From assembly GCF_964237555.1 (NCBI RefSeq), contig NC_091432.1:168694792-168758791 (forward strand): 64,000 bases of DNA. Reading direction: 5' to 3'. Both the position numbers and the translations under genes were made by a program. Source of the stretch: Oryctolagus cuniculus (taxonomy: Eukaryota; Chordata; Mammalia; Lagomorpha; Leporidae). How positions within the stretch are numbered: the first letter of the stretch is position 1; every line of letters starts with the position of its first letter. Of the stretch, positions 23,661 to 33,721 are shown piece by piece. The notes under the pieces are model-generated. The model made no database searches. It was not told the DNA's origin and saw only the letters and a program-made list of their open reading frames with translations.

Positions 23661-23666
23661 TTACCG
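23661..23666 (-). promoter_or_regulatory. KIAA2026: Splice donor of KIAA2026 exon 1
   Basis: On the minus strand the sequence is CTCTCTCG followed by GTAAGCG, a good donor. Reading on would give a stop codon at once (TAA in the donor), which supports splicing here. Confidence 0.88.
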
Positions 23667-24245
23667 AGAGAGAAGCGCCAACTTCTGCTCCAGCATCATC
23701 TCCAGCTTCTGGCCCTGTTTGGAGATCCAGTGGTCCACTCCATGCAGGCGGTAGCACGTCTCCAGCATGGACCTGAAGTCGGCCACGAACTCCGTGATGC
23801 CCCCGTACTGGCCGCTGGCGAACTTCTCCTCCATCTTCAGCAGTGACATGCCTGGCCCCGGCGGCGGCGGGAGGGCGCGACTGCCTCGGCCCCCGCTGCG
23901 CGGCCCCTCGGCCACCTCCTCCTCCCCGGGGGCAACGCCCCCCAAGGGCTGCAGGAAGGGGCCGGTGAGGCCCCGGTGCTTCTCCTGCAGGAACTCGCCC
24001 AGGATGCGGTAGCCCTGCTGCAGCTCGTAGGTCAGCTCCTGCTCTTTGCAGCCACCGCCCCCGACCACCATCTCCTCCTCCTCCGTCTCCTCCTGGCCGT
24101 CCGCGTCCTCCAGCGAGGCCGACTCTGAGGCCGGGGCGGCCGCCGCCGCCGCCACCTCCTCCTCGTCCTCCTCCTCGGTCGCCGGTGGCGGCCGCTCCTC
24201 CTCCCCGGCCGGCTCCATCTCCCCCGGCATCTCGGGCGCGCTCAT
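23665..24245 (-). CDS. KIAA2026: KIAA2026 exon 1 (N-terminal part, bromodomain-type)
   Basis: Exon 1 codes for the first 193 complete codons. The start ATG is at 24243-24245 (G at -3). The exon ends in CG before a GTAAG donor (GT is the complement of 23663-23664), a phase-2 junction. Residues 1-66 are disordered and rich in Glu and Ala. Residues about 68-95 (TYELQQGYRILGEFLQEK) form the first bromodomain-like helix. Residues about 103-133 are a Gly/Pro loop. Residues about 135-193 (KFASGQYGGITEFVADFRSM, then LETCYRLHGVDHWISKQGQK) match the helix B-C part of a bromodomain. The human protein is a large, poorly characterised nuclear protein with such an N-terminal domain, and its function is not established. 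The gene name rests on this peptide and on the RANBP6 neighbour. The remaining exons lie beyond the window. Confidence 0.9.
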
Positions 24246-24946
24246 GCCCCCGGCAGGCCCAGGCTGGGCGGTGTGGAGCGGCCGCTCGAGGCGCCGGGGG
24301 ACGCGCGAGCGCGGGCCGCTTCCTCACCGTCCGGTCGCGCCGCGCAGCCCCTGCCGCATCGGGCCTCGCGCTCCTCCGCAGCCGGCTCGACTCGGTGCGC
24401 GCGGGGGTCTCGAGCTCGCCGCCGGCGGGGCGGGGTTACATGGCGCGCGGGGGAGGGGGGAGAGAAGAGGAGAGCCTAGGTGCCCTCCTCTCCCCTCCCC
24501 CCGGCGGCGGCGCTCGCGCGGCCCTCGCCCGCCTCACCCCTCCGCGCCCCGCCCGTCCGCCCGCTCCTCACCCGCCGGGCCCGACCCGGGCCGCCGCGGC
24601 CTCGGCGCCCCACCCCCTCCCGGGCCAGTGGGGGGCTGGGAGGGGGCGAGGAGGAAGAGGGGGGTCTCCTCTTGCCTCCCCAGAGAGGGCCGCAGCGCTG
24701 GGCCGCGGCGGCTTCGGCTCCTCCTCTCCCTCAGACCCCCTCCCGCGCCTCTACCTGCGGGGGACCTGGGCAGGAGGAGGCGGCGCGCGGACGCGGCCCG
24801 GCGACAACTGTCAGTTAGAAGCCCCGCTGGGCGGGGGAGAGGGGTAGAAGGGGAGGGGCAGAGAGGGAAGGGGGAGGGCACTCGGCCCCCCCGCTGGGGA
24901 GAGCCGTGGAAGGAGGCTAAGAAAGGGGCGCCGTCGCCACCCCCGG

Positions 24947-24958
24947 CGCGCATGCGCA
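24947..24958. promoter_or_regulatory. NRF1-type palindrome
   Basis: CGCGCATGCGCA fits the NRF1 consensus at all but perhaps the first base. A weaker relative, CGCCTGCGCAGG, is at 25121-25132. Confidence 0.6.
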
Positions 24959-25061
24959 GTAGACGACTTTCTTTTCTCCCCGCCCCCATCGCGTCCCGCC
25001 CAGGTACGCGAAAGCGGACTTCGGCTCAGCCACAGGCCCCAAGGCCGGGTGGTTGCGCGGC

Positions 25062-25074
25062 CCAATGATGCAAT
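25062..25074. promoter_or_regulatory. CCAAT box overlapping a C/EBP-ATF composite site
   Basis: CCAATGATGCAAT combines CCAAT with TGATGCAAT, whose complement ATTGCATCA is the ATF4-C/EBP amino-acid response core. Binding is an inference from the motif alone. Confidence 0.45.
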
Positions 25075-25150
25075 CAGCTAGTAGACGATTGTAAGGGGCG
25101 GGGTGGAGGAGGGAGCAAGGCGCCTGCGCAGGCTTACTCGCCAGGCTACG

Positions 25151-28100
25151 CGACCCAGGGTTCTAAAAAGCCAGGGCAACAAGAGAATTCATTTTCGAGA
25201 CCGCTGTCAGCCTTGAAAGTAAAACTAACCCTGCAGGACGTTGCTAGGTAATTTTTATTAATGGGAAGTTAATAATGAGAAAGCAGAAAATGTAAATCCT
25301 CGTACAATTTAAATCCCCTTGGCATCCCTCCTTCCTGCAACTGCTGGTCTTTCACAGGAAACTCCAAGTCTTGAAAAGTTTAGAAAGGAAGTCCGAGGAC
25401 TCGACCGCACGTTCACATGCCAGAGCAAAGCAGTTGCTCTGCAGAACCCTGCTCTCTGAAACTCCCAGTTCTAGTTCTTAACACCAGTTCTCCTGGAAAC
25501 CAACACGATGTTTTCTGTTCAAATTAAAAAACAAACATTTCCACATTCTGGATTCTTGACTTCTGCCAAGAATAAAGGGAATTACATGCTTGAGACTAAA
25601 AGCAGTGTCCAAAATTTTCAATTCTGAGCTATACAGCATTAAATAGTCGTTGGCAGGGCCTTACAATTTTGCTACACAATTTAAAATTAACTGTTTAGAA
25701 AATGACTAAAAAGTGGACTTATTATTTTGCATGTCGCTTGAAATAAGTGGATTAATGGTTCCATAAACTATATACTATAATTTTCTCATGCTGTCTGAAA
25801 GTTGCACTGTTACTTTTTCTACTCATAAAGAACCCTCTCACTTGAAATGCAGACTTAAAACACAAAAACAAAATTACAGAAACTGTATTTTACAAGTAAA
25901 ATGTACAACTAAATGGCTCAGAAGCTTGTTTATTTCTCATTACTATGATATTTAAAGCACTGATAAAATTCAAAACCTCAATACTTTTTTCTGTCCAGTG
26001 AATTAAATATGAGTCATAGCTAAGTGACAAAGTGGCAGCATTTTGGGGTTTTCAAGGTATTGACACTCCCCTGTTTTACACCCCTCCCCATTATCTAGCA
26101 TTCCTCTCCTCTCACCAGTGAGGCATTTGTAACTTTCTAAGCATTTCATATCAGAACCCACAGATGCACCTCAGCTCACAGGAATATAGGAAGGGATCAG
26201 TCCTGACTGCGCAACTGGCAAATGTGTCTGACTGGATGCCCTCATTTTTTTTGCTCAAGAACCTGGAGTCCTCCCTACCCAAGCAAACGATTTCCTTTTC
26301 TTCTTTAGTCATGAGCTCTATTTCATGATTCTTATATATTAGCTTACATTATTGAACCTTGTGCTACTGCACAATTTGTATTACCTCCTTTACTTCTCAC
26401 AACACACAACACCAAAATTTAAATCTAGGTGTGCCATACTTCAAAACCCCAGGAACCTAATTCCTAGCTGCCTGGCAGAATTTCTAATTGCTCATACACA
26501 AAAGTGTAGGGAACTCACCTAAAAAATGTTGATCAAAGTCTTGTTAATTAAGGTATATAAAAGAGAAAGATGCCTGTAGAAGGGAGCTCAACTACAGATC
26601 TTGAAGAGGCTAAGCTGATAGTAATCCTAGTTATTATGAAAGTAGGATTGAGTCCTTGGACTTAGAAAAAAGCTTTATTATACAAGATATATATCGATTG
26701 TAGGTAAATTGAATACTATAGATAAATGAGGAAAAAAATGCCCTTTAATCCCACCACCCAGAGACAACATCTCTATTAACAACTTTGATGTAGCATTTTT
26801 CTATTTATTCATCTATACCTTTTTACTTTAAATAAACTTAAAATTGGGACCATTCAACATACAATGTACTGAACTTTCTTTCCCCCCATTAATAAATAAC
26901 TACAAACAATTGGACGGGAATTGCATATCTAAAATCTCAACTTTATATCCCTGTCCATAATGGTCTAGATGGCTTCCCCATCTGAACTGGTATGGAGTGA
27001 ACTGTGAAAATTCTAACGTAAAAGGAATTACAAACTATAAAAAAGAACACAGTAGAGGTACAAACAACATCTGTAACAGTGATAATTTATTGAGCACTTA
27101 CTAGGTCTTAAATATTTGCTAAATACTTTACATACACAGTACTCACAAGCGCTCCAGGAAATCACAATGAATGTGTTTTTAAGTTTTGGACCAATGATTT
27201 GCTGAGTAGAAAGCTTTTTTCTACCCTACAAAAAGCTCAACATTAAAGACCAACTATTCCAATTAATGTAATTGGCCCTGGATTTATAGAACTGCTTTTT
27301 TAAAATGCACATCTATGGCTAAATAACTAGTCTCAAAGCTGTTTTCTTTTTCATGTTTTCTGATAAAATTAAGTTTGCTTCTCTTTCACTCTCACAATAA
27401 AATACTCTTCAGTGCTACTATAGAATCTAGCATGACATCTTCAAAATAGAAATCTATTTAAGCCCCATTCTGAATCAGGGCTCCTTTTGCTGAGCTGCTT
27501 TGCAGGGAGAAAACTGGCATACATAAACAAAGCAATACTCTGCTGAAACATATAACACTGACTGACTCCCACACATATTGATTACTTACTATTTGTTGAA
27601 CACTGTGTTACAGTATGTTACATGCTACCAATATTAGGTGGACAAAGACTCCTTTTTCAGAAACTGTGATTCTTTGAGTCCTGAATAACTTAGAAAAAAA
27701 AAGACAGTTTGGCTAAGGAGTTTTGAAGGTTCTCATAACTATCAGCTAGACATCTTGGAACTAGAATATGATTATGTCCTGCCTAGTTCTCAGGAGTACA
27801 GTATGAAAAAATTCACATTTATTATAGAGAAAACTCCCACAACCACTGCACTATCTCAAAACTCTCTCAGTTTTAGTATCCTCCCATTATCATGAAAGCC
27901 AAAAGTATTATCAAGGAGGAATAAACCTGCTGCTATTTCCTTCACCTTATTCCAAAGATGTTTGTCCCAGAAGTTCTTCTATATTATCTTCAGGAGCTCT
28001 TAGCATCTTATGATAGTCAGCATGACATCTTTAACACCAAATATACTGCTTTTGCAGCATCAATAGTTCAGACAAACAATAATTTACATAATTCACATTA

Positions 28101-28357
28101 ATTGGGCAAAAGGTGACAAACATTCTAAGACAACTGGAAGCACAGGCTATCACCAAGGTCTGTGTTTAAGAGAGAAAACATGCGAGGTAAACAGAAGACT
28201 TTAACACTGACTAGTCCTGGAGGAAACATGGGGAAGTAATATATAAACTGCTTGACAGGGAAAGAACAGTTTTCTCATTTATAATGGGACCCACTCACAA
28301 CACTTATTTGTAGTTACTTTTAGAATAGATGATAAATTCAAGTAATATTGAAGTGCT
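25151..28357 (-). other. Repeat-poor spacer including the RANBP6 3' UTR
   Basis: No C-SINE or L1 was recognised across this 3.2 kb, unlike every other stretch of this length except 15.2-17.2 and 20.4-22.3 kb. A MIR fragment is at about 27080-27180. Minus-strand AATAAA candidates for RANBP6 polyadenylation lie at several places, for example 25929-25934 and near 26673 and 27816, and I cannot choose among them. Confidence 0.7.
27080..27180 (-). mobile_element. MIR fragment, minus
   Basis: TTTATTGAGCACTTACTAGG and AAATACTTTACATACA match the reversed MIR 3' region. Confidence 0.7.
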
Positions 28358-31300
28358 TCAAGCAAAATTTAGCAACTCCTGTAAGGCTTCCTGTTGTTCA
28401 TCATTGAGTTGGGATATGCATTCCAACCATAATTCTTCAGAAGTCTGTACCTGTCGGATGACATTAGCTAGGCGTTTGGCACAAGGATCTTCAAAGTTAA
28501 TAGTCTCATTAATTTTTCCTTCGGCAATTATACTAATTATTTTGGGGAGATTGGAATTATTTGGACCAATTACAACTGGGTGGTTACTTTCAATTAAGTC
28601 ACAGAGAAAACTCAAAGTCTGAAGAGCTTCCTCTTTATCTTCATGCAGTGGAAGCCATGATAACCAATGTGGAAGAACTTCATCCACATTTATACAGTTA
28701 GGCTTAAACTTCAAAATCTTCCCTATTGCTGAGATACAGTTCTCTGTAGCAATGACATTTTTTTTGGTTTTGGAATTTGCACACTTAATAACTTTTACCA
28801 GCAGTGGAACAGCTTCTGAACATAAAGAACGATAATCATCGCCACCAAACTGTGCCATAACACCCAGGCCATAAGCAGCAGCTTGCCTGACTTCAGGGTT
28901 GTTATCTCTCATATTTAGCAGCATTGGCCACCGAAAATATTCTACATATTTAAATGAAGTTGGACTGCAGTGCTCTATGATATCATCAAATATGCACAGT
29001 CCCCACTGCCTGTCTGGCCATGGCCTACTTGAACAAATTAGATTGACAATTAATGGAAGTAACTGTTCAAACCATGGTAAAATCTTTTCCTTGTAAGTAC
29101 TAAATAATGAGTGCAAAATATCTGATACTTTGGTCAGAATATAAACATCACATTCATCCTCATCTTGCAGAGACATCTCAACCTGTTGGTCATAGTTTTC
29201 TTCCTGTCTCTTCACCTGTCGCAATTCTTGGTTTTTAAAGTGTCCCTCAAGTTTTGCTTTCAATATTCCTCCCAGTTCTTCCAAATGTTCATCATTAAGG
29301 CAACCATCTCCCATTACTTCAATGGACTTTGCGAAAGAATTCATTATTTCTGAGAGTACATCTGTATCAGGTTCAGTCCCAATAGCCTTGATTAAGGGAT
29401 CACATATAAACTGCCACATCTGTGAAAGATACTCTGGGCTATGCAGTTTTGCACATTCCAGGAGAAAAGGCATGGATTCTGCTGCTGCCACTCGAACATT
29501 GTCATGGAAATAAAATTTCAGTAAAGGAACCATAAGTTTCACAACTTGTTCTGTATATTCCACAAATCCTTCTTTTAACTCCTTAGCATAGTAAACCAAC
29601 ATCTGACAAGCAGTTGCTTTTGCTTCAAGTCCTGAAGTTTTAATTCCAAAACTTTGCTGGTCTCCAAGATTCACAAATTGCCAGCCATCATCATCACTCA
29701 TGTTCTCAACATCTTGTGTGTCTAGGAGAGCAACATCAGGTTTAGCCGAAGCAGTCTTAATAAGAGGCTCAATAACCAGTGGCAGGTACTGTTGAAAATC
29801 TTTTCCAAGAATTTTACACATTCTAGCCCAAGCTGAAACCATGTACGAGGTCTGAGGGTCATCATCTTCCATATTATTTAAATCTGATTGTGTCTTCAAC
29901 AACAGCTGCATCACATTTGATGCATCCTGCAAAAATTTTTCCTTCCCAACAGCAAGGCCAACATGGCTAATGCACTCAATAGTTTTTCCTCTCAGAAGCT
30001 TGAGGTCCTTCTGAATGGCAAGCTCAACAATGTGCTTTAGTGAGGGCATAAATATATCATAATATGGGACAAATTTTTCTTCTATTGTATCGGCAACTGA
30101 GGCAATGGTTGTCACAAGTTGTTCTAAAGCCAACTTAGTTCCATTGCGAATCAACTCCTGAAGTTTAATCACCAAGATGGAATGTAGATTTTTTACCATA
30201 TTATCCAAATACAGAACTAGCAATGATTTGGGGCAGTCTTCAATAAAAATAATAAGAGCAGAAGCCGCATGTGACTGCACACGCTGATTACCTTGATTTT
30301 CCATGGTACGCAACAGAGCTGCAATGACTGTTTCATGGAATTTCTTTTGGAAACTGGGCGCAAAGTCTGTAGCCATCTGTCCAAGTGTAGTACAGGCTGC
30401 AGCCCTCACCCTTGGATGAGGATCCTGAAGAAAAAGCAGAACAGAGTTAACTGTCTCATCTAGAATTGGTTCCATTTGCTGATGGCATCCTTCTCCAATG
30501 GCAGATAAGGCCATTAATCCGGCATGTCGGTATTTCCAGTCAGGGCTCTGAAGCATCTGCAGGATATGCTCCTTGGTCATTGGTAAAACAATTTTTCCAC
30601 CAAGTCCACAAGCCAGTCTGTCTAGTGCACTCTCAGCAGCAACTGCATTGCTGTCAAAATCATCTTCCTCCATTTCATCAGCATTTACCCAGTCCTCATC
30701 ATCTTGTAGATCAACCATCATTGCTAATATAAAAGGAATTGCCTGTGCAATAATATTTGTATGTTTTTTCAACATTGGGGTTGCAGTTTCAGACAAAGTC
30801 ACTATTACTTCGAGGGCCAGCTGGCGTTGCAGATTACTGAGCCTAGAGTCTCCACATAACTTCAGACTCAATTGTAGGGTATCTTCCAAGTAAGGACCCA
30901 AGTACTTAGGTACCGTATCCGCAATTTCAACAAGGGATTCTAGCACTGAATCATCATCTTGGTAGCATGAGTCATTAACAGCCTGTAAGATTCCAGGAAG
31001 CAAGTCTGCAAAGTCTTTGAAAAGAGCAACATTATTCTCGTTAGCAAGGACAAACGCAGCAGCAGCTCTAGCGGATAATGTCCTGATTGCTGGATGTTCT
31101 TGATCTTGAATACACTGGTCCAATAACCGTTTGATGATATCCAAATCGTGCCGCTCCTGGTTCCCAAAAATCCCAGGAAAGTGCCAGAAAACGTGAAGTG
31201 CAACTTCCCACAGAACCACATTTTTAGAGTAGACAGAATCAATAAGAAACTTCAGACCTTCTGGCCAGTGGTTGGTGCCATCCTCATCAATCAAATTCCT

Positions 31301-31675
31301 GGCCAGCACCGCAAAAATATCACAAAGTTTTTTCCTCATGCTAGCATGCGTTTCTAACTTAACAGCCAGTATCAGCTCAATCTTGACATCCCTCTGCACA
31401 TCAGAAGGCAGATTTGGATACACCTCCTCAAACCCAGAGGACAAAAGCCGTCGTAGCAGTGCGGCAGCCATTTGTCTCACCTCATAACCCGCTCTTCTAT
31501 TTCTGACGGCATCTAAGAGGAATGTAGTTTTACACAGACCTGGGATATTTTCATATATTTCCTCTGCTTGTCTCCGCACCATACAGCTTGGATTGATCAG
31601 GTTCTTCAGAAGCTGGTAAAACTCTTGCTTTTCTGACACGGCCGCCGGCACCCCTGCAGCCCCGGCCGCCGCCAT
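28358..31675 (-). CDS. RANBP6: RANBP6, Ran-binding protein 6 (importin-beta family)
   Basis: A single uninterrupted 1105-codon reading frame from ATG at 31673-31675 (G at -3 and +4, strong context) to TGA at 28358-28360. The length equals that of human RANBP6. The protein is built of HEAT-type helical repeats throughout, with an N-terminal importin-beta region (residues about 20-130), an acidic loop at 323-341 (DLQDDEDWVNADEMEEDDFD) and a second acidic patch at 658-664 (MSDDDGW). Both patches are features shared with importin-5. The family carries cargo through nuclear pores under RanGTP control. RANBP6 is the intronless paralogue of IPO5, i.e. an old retrogene kept under selection. Absence of introns distinguishes it from IPO5. 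Same strand as KIAA2026, about 7.4 kb upstream of the KIAA2026 start codon. Confidence 0.97.
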   Translation of the reverse strand: MAAAGAAGVPAAVSEKQEFYQLLKNLINPSCMVRRQAEEIYENIPGLCKTTFLLDAVRNRRAGYEVRQMAAALLRRLLSSGFEEVYPNLPSDVQRDVKIELILAVKLETHASMRKKLCDIFAVLARNLIDEDGTNHWPEGLKFLIDSVYSKNVVLWEVALHVFWHFPGIFGNQERHDLDIIKRLLDQCIQDQEHPAIRTLSARAAAAFVLANENNVALFKDFADLLPGILQAVNDSCYQDDDSVLESLVEIADTVPKYLGPYLEDTLQLSLKLCGDSRLSNLQRQLALEVIVTLSETATPMLKKHTNIIAQAIPFILAMMVDLQDDEDWVNADEMEEDDFDSNAVAAESALDRLACGLGGKIVLPMTKEHILQMLQSPDWKYRHAGLMALSAIGEGCHQQMEPILDETVNSVLLFLQDPHPRVRAAACTTLGQMATDFAPSFQKKFHETVIAALLRTMENQGNQRVQSHAASALIIFIEDCPKSLLVLYLDNMVKNLHSILVIKLQELIRNGTKLALEQLVTTIASVADTIEEKFVPYYDIFMPSLKHIVELAIQKDLKLLRGKTIECISHVGLAVGKEKFLQDASNVMQLLLKTQSDLNNMEDDDPQTSYMVSAWARMCKILGKDFQQYLPLVIEPLIKTASAKPDVALLDTQDVENMSDDDGWQFVNLGDQQSFGIKTSGLEAKATACQMLVYYAKELKEGFVEYTEQVVKLMVPLLKFYFHDNVRVAAAESMPFLLECAKLHSPEYLSQMWQFICDPLIKAIGTEPDTDVLSEIMNSFAKSIEVMGDGCLNDEHLEELGGILKAKLEGHFKNQELRQVKRQEENYDQQVEMSLQDEDECDVYILTKVSDILHSLFSTYKEKILPWFEQLLPLIVNLICSSRPWPDRQWGLCIFDDIIEHCSPTSFKYVEYFRWPMLLNMRDNNPEVRQAAAYGLGVMAQFGGDDYRSLCSEAVPLLVKVIKCANSKTKKNVIATENCISAIGKILKFKPNCINVDEVLPHWLSWLPLHEDKEEALQTLSFLCDLIESNHPVVIGPNNSNLPKIISIIAEGKINETINFEDPCAKRLANVIRQVQTSEELWLECISQLNDEQQEALQELLNFA

Positions 31676-31770
31676 CGCGTTCTGTCAAAGCTACCGCGAC
31701 CGGGGAGGGGGAGGGGTCTGCGGCTCGAAGCAGTGACGTCAGCGAGGCGCCGGCGGGGATGGGCGGGGGA
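31600..31770 (-). promoter_or_regulatory. RANBP6: RANBP6 CpG-rich promoter and 5' UTR
   Basis: A small GC-rich zone covers the start codon and about 100 bp upstream, with GGGAGGGGGAGGGG-type Sp1-like sequence (about 31702-31716) and no TATA box. The transcription start is probably within 31690-31740, by inference. Confidence 0.75.
31734..31741. promoter_or_regulatory. Consensus cAMP response element
   Basis: Perfect palindrome TGACGTCA, 59 bp upstream of the RANBP6 start codon. It fits the CREB/ATF full-site consensus. Occupancy is not shown. Confidence 0.7.
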
Positions 31771-32034
31771 GCTTCTCCCTCTGCCTGGGTGCTCTGGGAG
31801 TGCATATGCTCCGGAGAGCTGGGTGGTAGCCAGCTGAGGCCCCAGGGGCATCTTCCATTTTTTTCCAGTCAGGTAAAAAAAAAAACCTGCAAAGGGGGGA
31901 AAAAAGAAAAGGAAATGTTAGTATTGATTAATTGATTATATTTACATGGGATTATGAGTGATTTTTAAATTTCTAAACGATATTGGTGCTAGCTTAATTT
32001 TAAAACAAGCACACCTTGAAAATCAAGTAAAAGA

Positions 32035-32290
32035 AGCCAATCACAAAAGGCCACATAGTGTATGGTTTCACTTATTTGGAAGATCCTGAATAGGCAAATC
32101 TATATAGATAGAAGTTAGGATTGCCAGAGGCTGGGGGAGGGAAGAAAGAATGCTGTCAAGGGATTTCTTTCTCAGTGATAAAAGTCTTAGAAAATTGATT
32201 GTGGTGTGTGATTATACTAAAAAACCATTCAGTTGTACAAGTTAAATCATGAATTTTATGGCATATGAATAATACTGCAATGAAGTCATT
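32035..32290 (+). mobile_element. Old L1 3' end (L1MA/L1MB-like)
   Basis: AAAGGCCACATAGTGTATGG, then GCCAGAGGCTGGGGGAGGG and GAATTTTATGGCATATGAAT follow the familiar 3' UTR of ancient mammalian L1s. No TSD seen. Confidence 0.85.
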
Positions 32291-32369
32291 TATAAGATTA
32301 TAAGTGAAATACAGGGGGAAAATATCCCACAGTGATTTCCTCCCTTCTACCGTATCTAATGCAGGACAG

Positions 32370-32440
32370 TGATGCTCAAACTCTGATGTGTATCAGAATC
32401 ATTTGGCCTATGGACAACTGAGTACAAATTTTAGTGTAAA
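32370..32440 (+). mobile_element. MER5-like hAT fragment
   Basis: ATGCTCAAACTCTGATGTGT and ATCAGAATCATTTGG match the start of MER5A-type elements. Confidence 0.6.
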
Positions 32441-32561
32441 AGTAACCTGAACTGGTAATTCGACTTGAGTCCAGGTCTTAACTCTAAATTGATTTTGCAT
32501 CTTTGCTTACGTTACTTAAGAGTTTCCTTGCATGTTGCCTAAACTGTAAGGGAAGAGGACT

Positions 32562-32633
32562 GGAGCCAGCATTGATATGGAATTCCAGTGTGGCAAACCA
32601 GAGCTTAACCCACTGTGCCACATTGATGGACCC
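32562..32633 (-). mobile_element. C-SINE head fragment, minus
   Basis: Only the 5' head region remains (TTAACCCACTGTGCCACATT followed by GATGGACCCC), degraded. Confidence 0.6.
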
Positions 32634-32868
32634 CCTGAAAGCTTTCACTGGGCTAAACCAGATAATCTGAATATAAAAAAGAATAATAGCTACAATAGAT
32701 TGAACACATCAAAATATAAAAATGATTAATTTCTAATATTAAAAAACTAACACTTCATATAACTCATTGATCAACTTTGGAAGTTACTATCTCTGAAAAT
32801 TCATAAAGAGAAATAATCAGTTTTTCCGCATTTCCTATAAAAGTATATATTTAAGAATAACTGATGTT

Positions 32869-33093
32869 AGTCAAAGGGATCACATAAACAAGACTAATGT
32901 CTGCTAATACTAGCTGAAAGAATTAAAAACGAGAGAACGATCCAACATGGGAAGCAGGATACACAGCAGACTCATAGAATGGCAGATGTCCTAAATAGCA
33001 CTCTGGCCTCAGAATCAGCCCTTAAGACATTAGGATCCGGCTAAAAAGCCCATGAGAGTATTTCAGGCATGGAAAGCCAAGACATTCTGGCAA

Positions 33094-33124
<31 letters not shown>

Positions 33125-33704
33125 ACAAACACCTAAATGAAAGATCTCTGCAAGTGAGATCCCAGTAGAAAGAACGGGCCATCAAAGAAGGAGGTACCTT
33201 TCTCTGAAGGGAGGCGAGAACTTCCATTTTGACTATGACTTTGTCTAAATAAGATCAGAGTTGGCAAGCTCAAAAGGCTTCCATAGCCTTGGCAACCTAT
33301 GACTGGAGCCTAGGGTGATTACTGACACCATAAACAAGAGTGTCAATTGTTAAATCAACAACAGGAGTCACTGTGCACTTACTCCCCATGTAGGATCTCT
33401 GTCCTTAATGTGTTGTACAATGTAAATTAATGCTATAACTAGTACTCAAACAGTACTTTACACTTTGTGTTTCTGTGTGGGTGCAAACTGACGAAATCTT
33501 TACTTAATATATACTAAATCGATCTTCTGTATATAAAGAGAATTGAAAATGAATCTTGATGTGAATGGAATGGGAGAGGGAGCAGGAGATGGGAGGGGTG
33601 CGAGTGGGAGGGAAGTTATGGGGGGGGAAGCCACTGTAATCAAAAAGCTGTACTTTGGAAATTTATATTTATTAAATAAAAGTTAAAAAAAATCCTGGGG
33701 AAAA
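32869..33704 (+). mobile_element. L1 3' end, 5'-truncated
   Basis: About 836 bp of L1 3' sequence with the G-rich tract at about 33570-33628. TSD AAGAATAACTGATGTT (32853-32868) and AAGAATAACTAATGTT (33705-33720), one mismatch. Confidence 0.95.
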
Positions 33705-33721
33705 AAGAATAACTAATGTTT

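Larger units (their letters stand above)
1..23664 (-). other. KIAA2026: KIAA2026 intron 1 (proximal part)
   Basis: The exon 1 donor at 23663-23664 opens this intron, and no further exon was recognised down to position 1. It is filled with C-SINEs, one 4-kb L1, a solo LTR, a short L1 3' end and old MIR, L2 and MER5-like fragments. Stretches 1512-2350, 6790-7830, 8175-9170, 15210-17200, 18100-18835 and 20380-22320 show no gene and mostly unassignable sequence. That this is intron rests on the exon 1 call and on the known single long first intron of the human gene. It is an inference for the far left part. Confidence 0.75.
23400..25150. promoter_or_regulatory. KIAA2026: CpG island and promoter region of KIAA2026
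   Basis: Dense CpG and GC-rich sequence covers exon 1 and about 900 bp upstream of the start codon, in sharp contrast to the AT-rich flanks. No canonical TATA box was seen. Candidate sites include an NRF1-type palindrome (CGCGCATGCGCA, 24947-24958), an inverted CCAAT box at 25062-25066 and an adjacent TGATGCAAT (25066-25074). The exact transcription start cannot be read from the sequence. Confidence 0.9.

Noticed and set aside
24046..25068. 340-codon and 220-codon plus-strand open frames opposite and upstream of KIAA2026 exon 1
   Set aside because: They are low-complexity Arg/Pro/Ala/Gly products of CpG-island composition, antisense to exon 1, with no recognised domain.
31676..31805. Upstream coding extension or extra exon of RANBP6
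   Set aside because: The frames here are GC-rich promoter sequence. The 1105-codon frame already has the family's full length and a strong start context.
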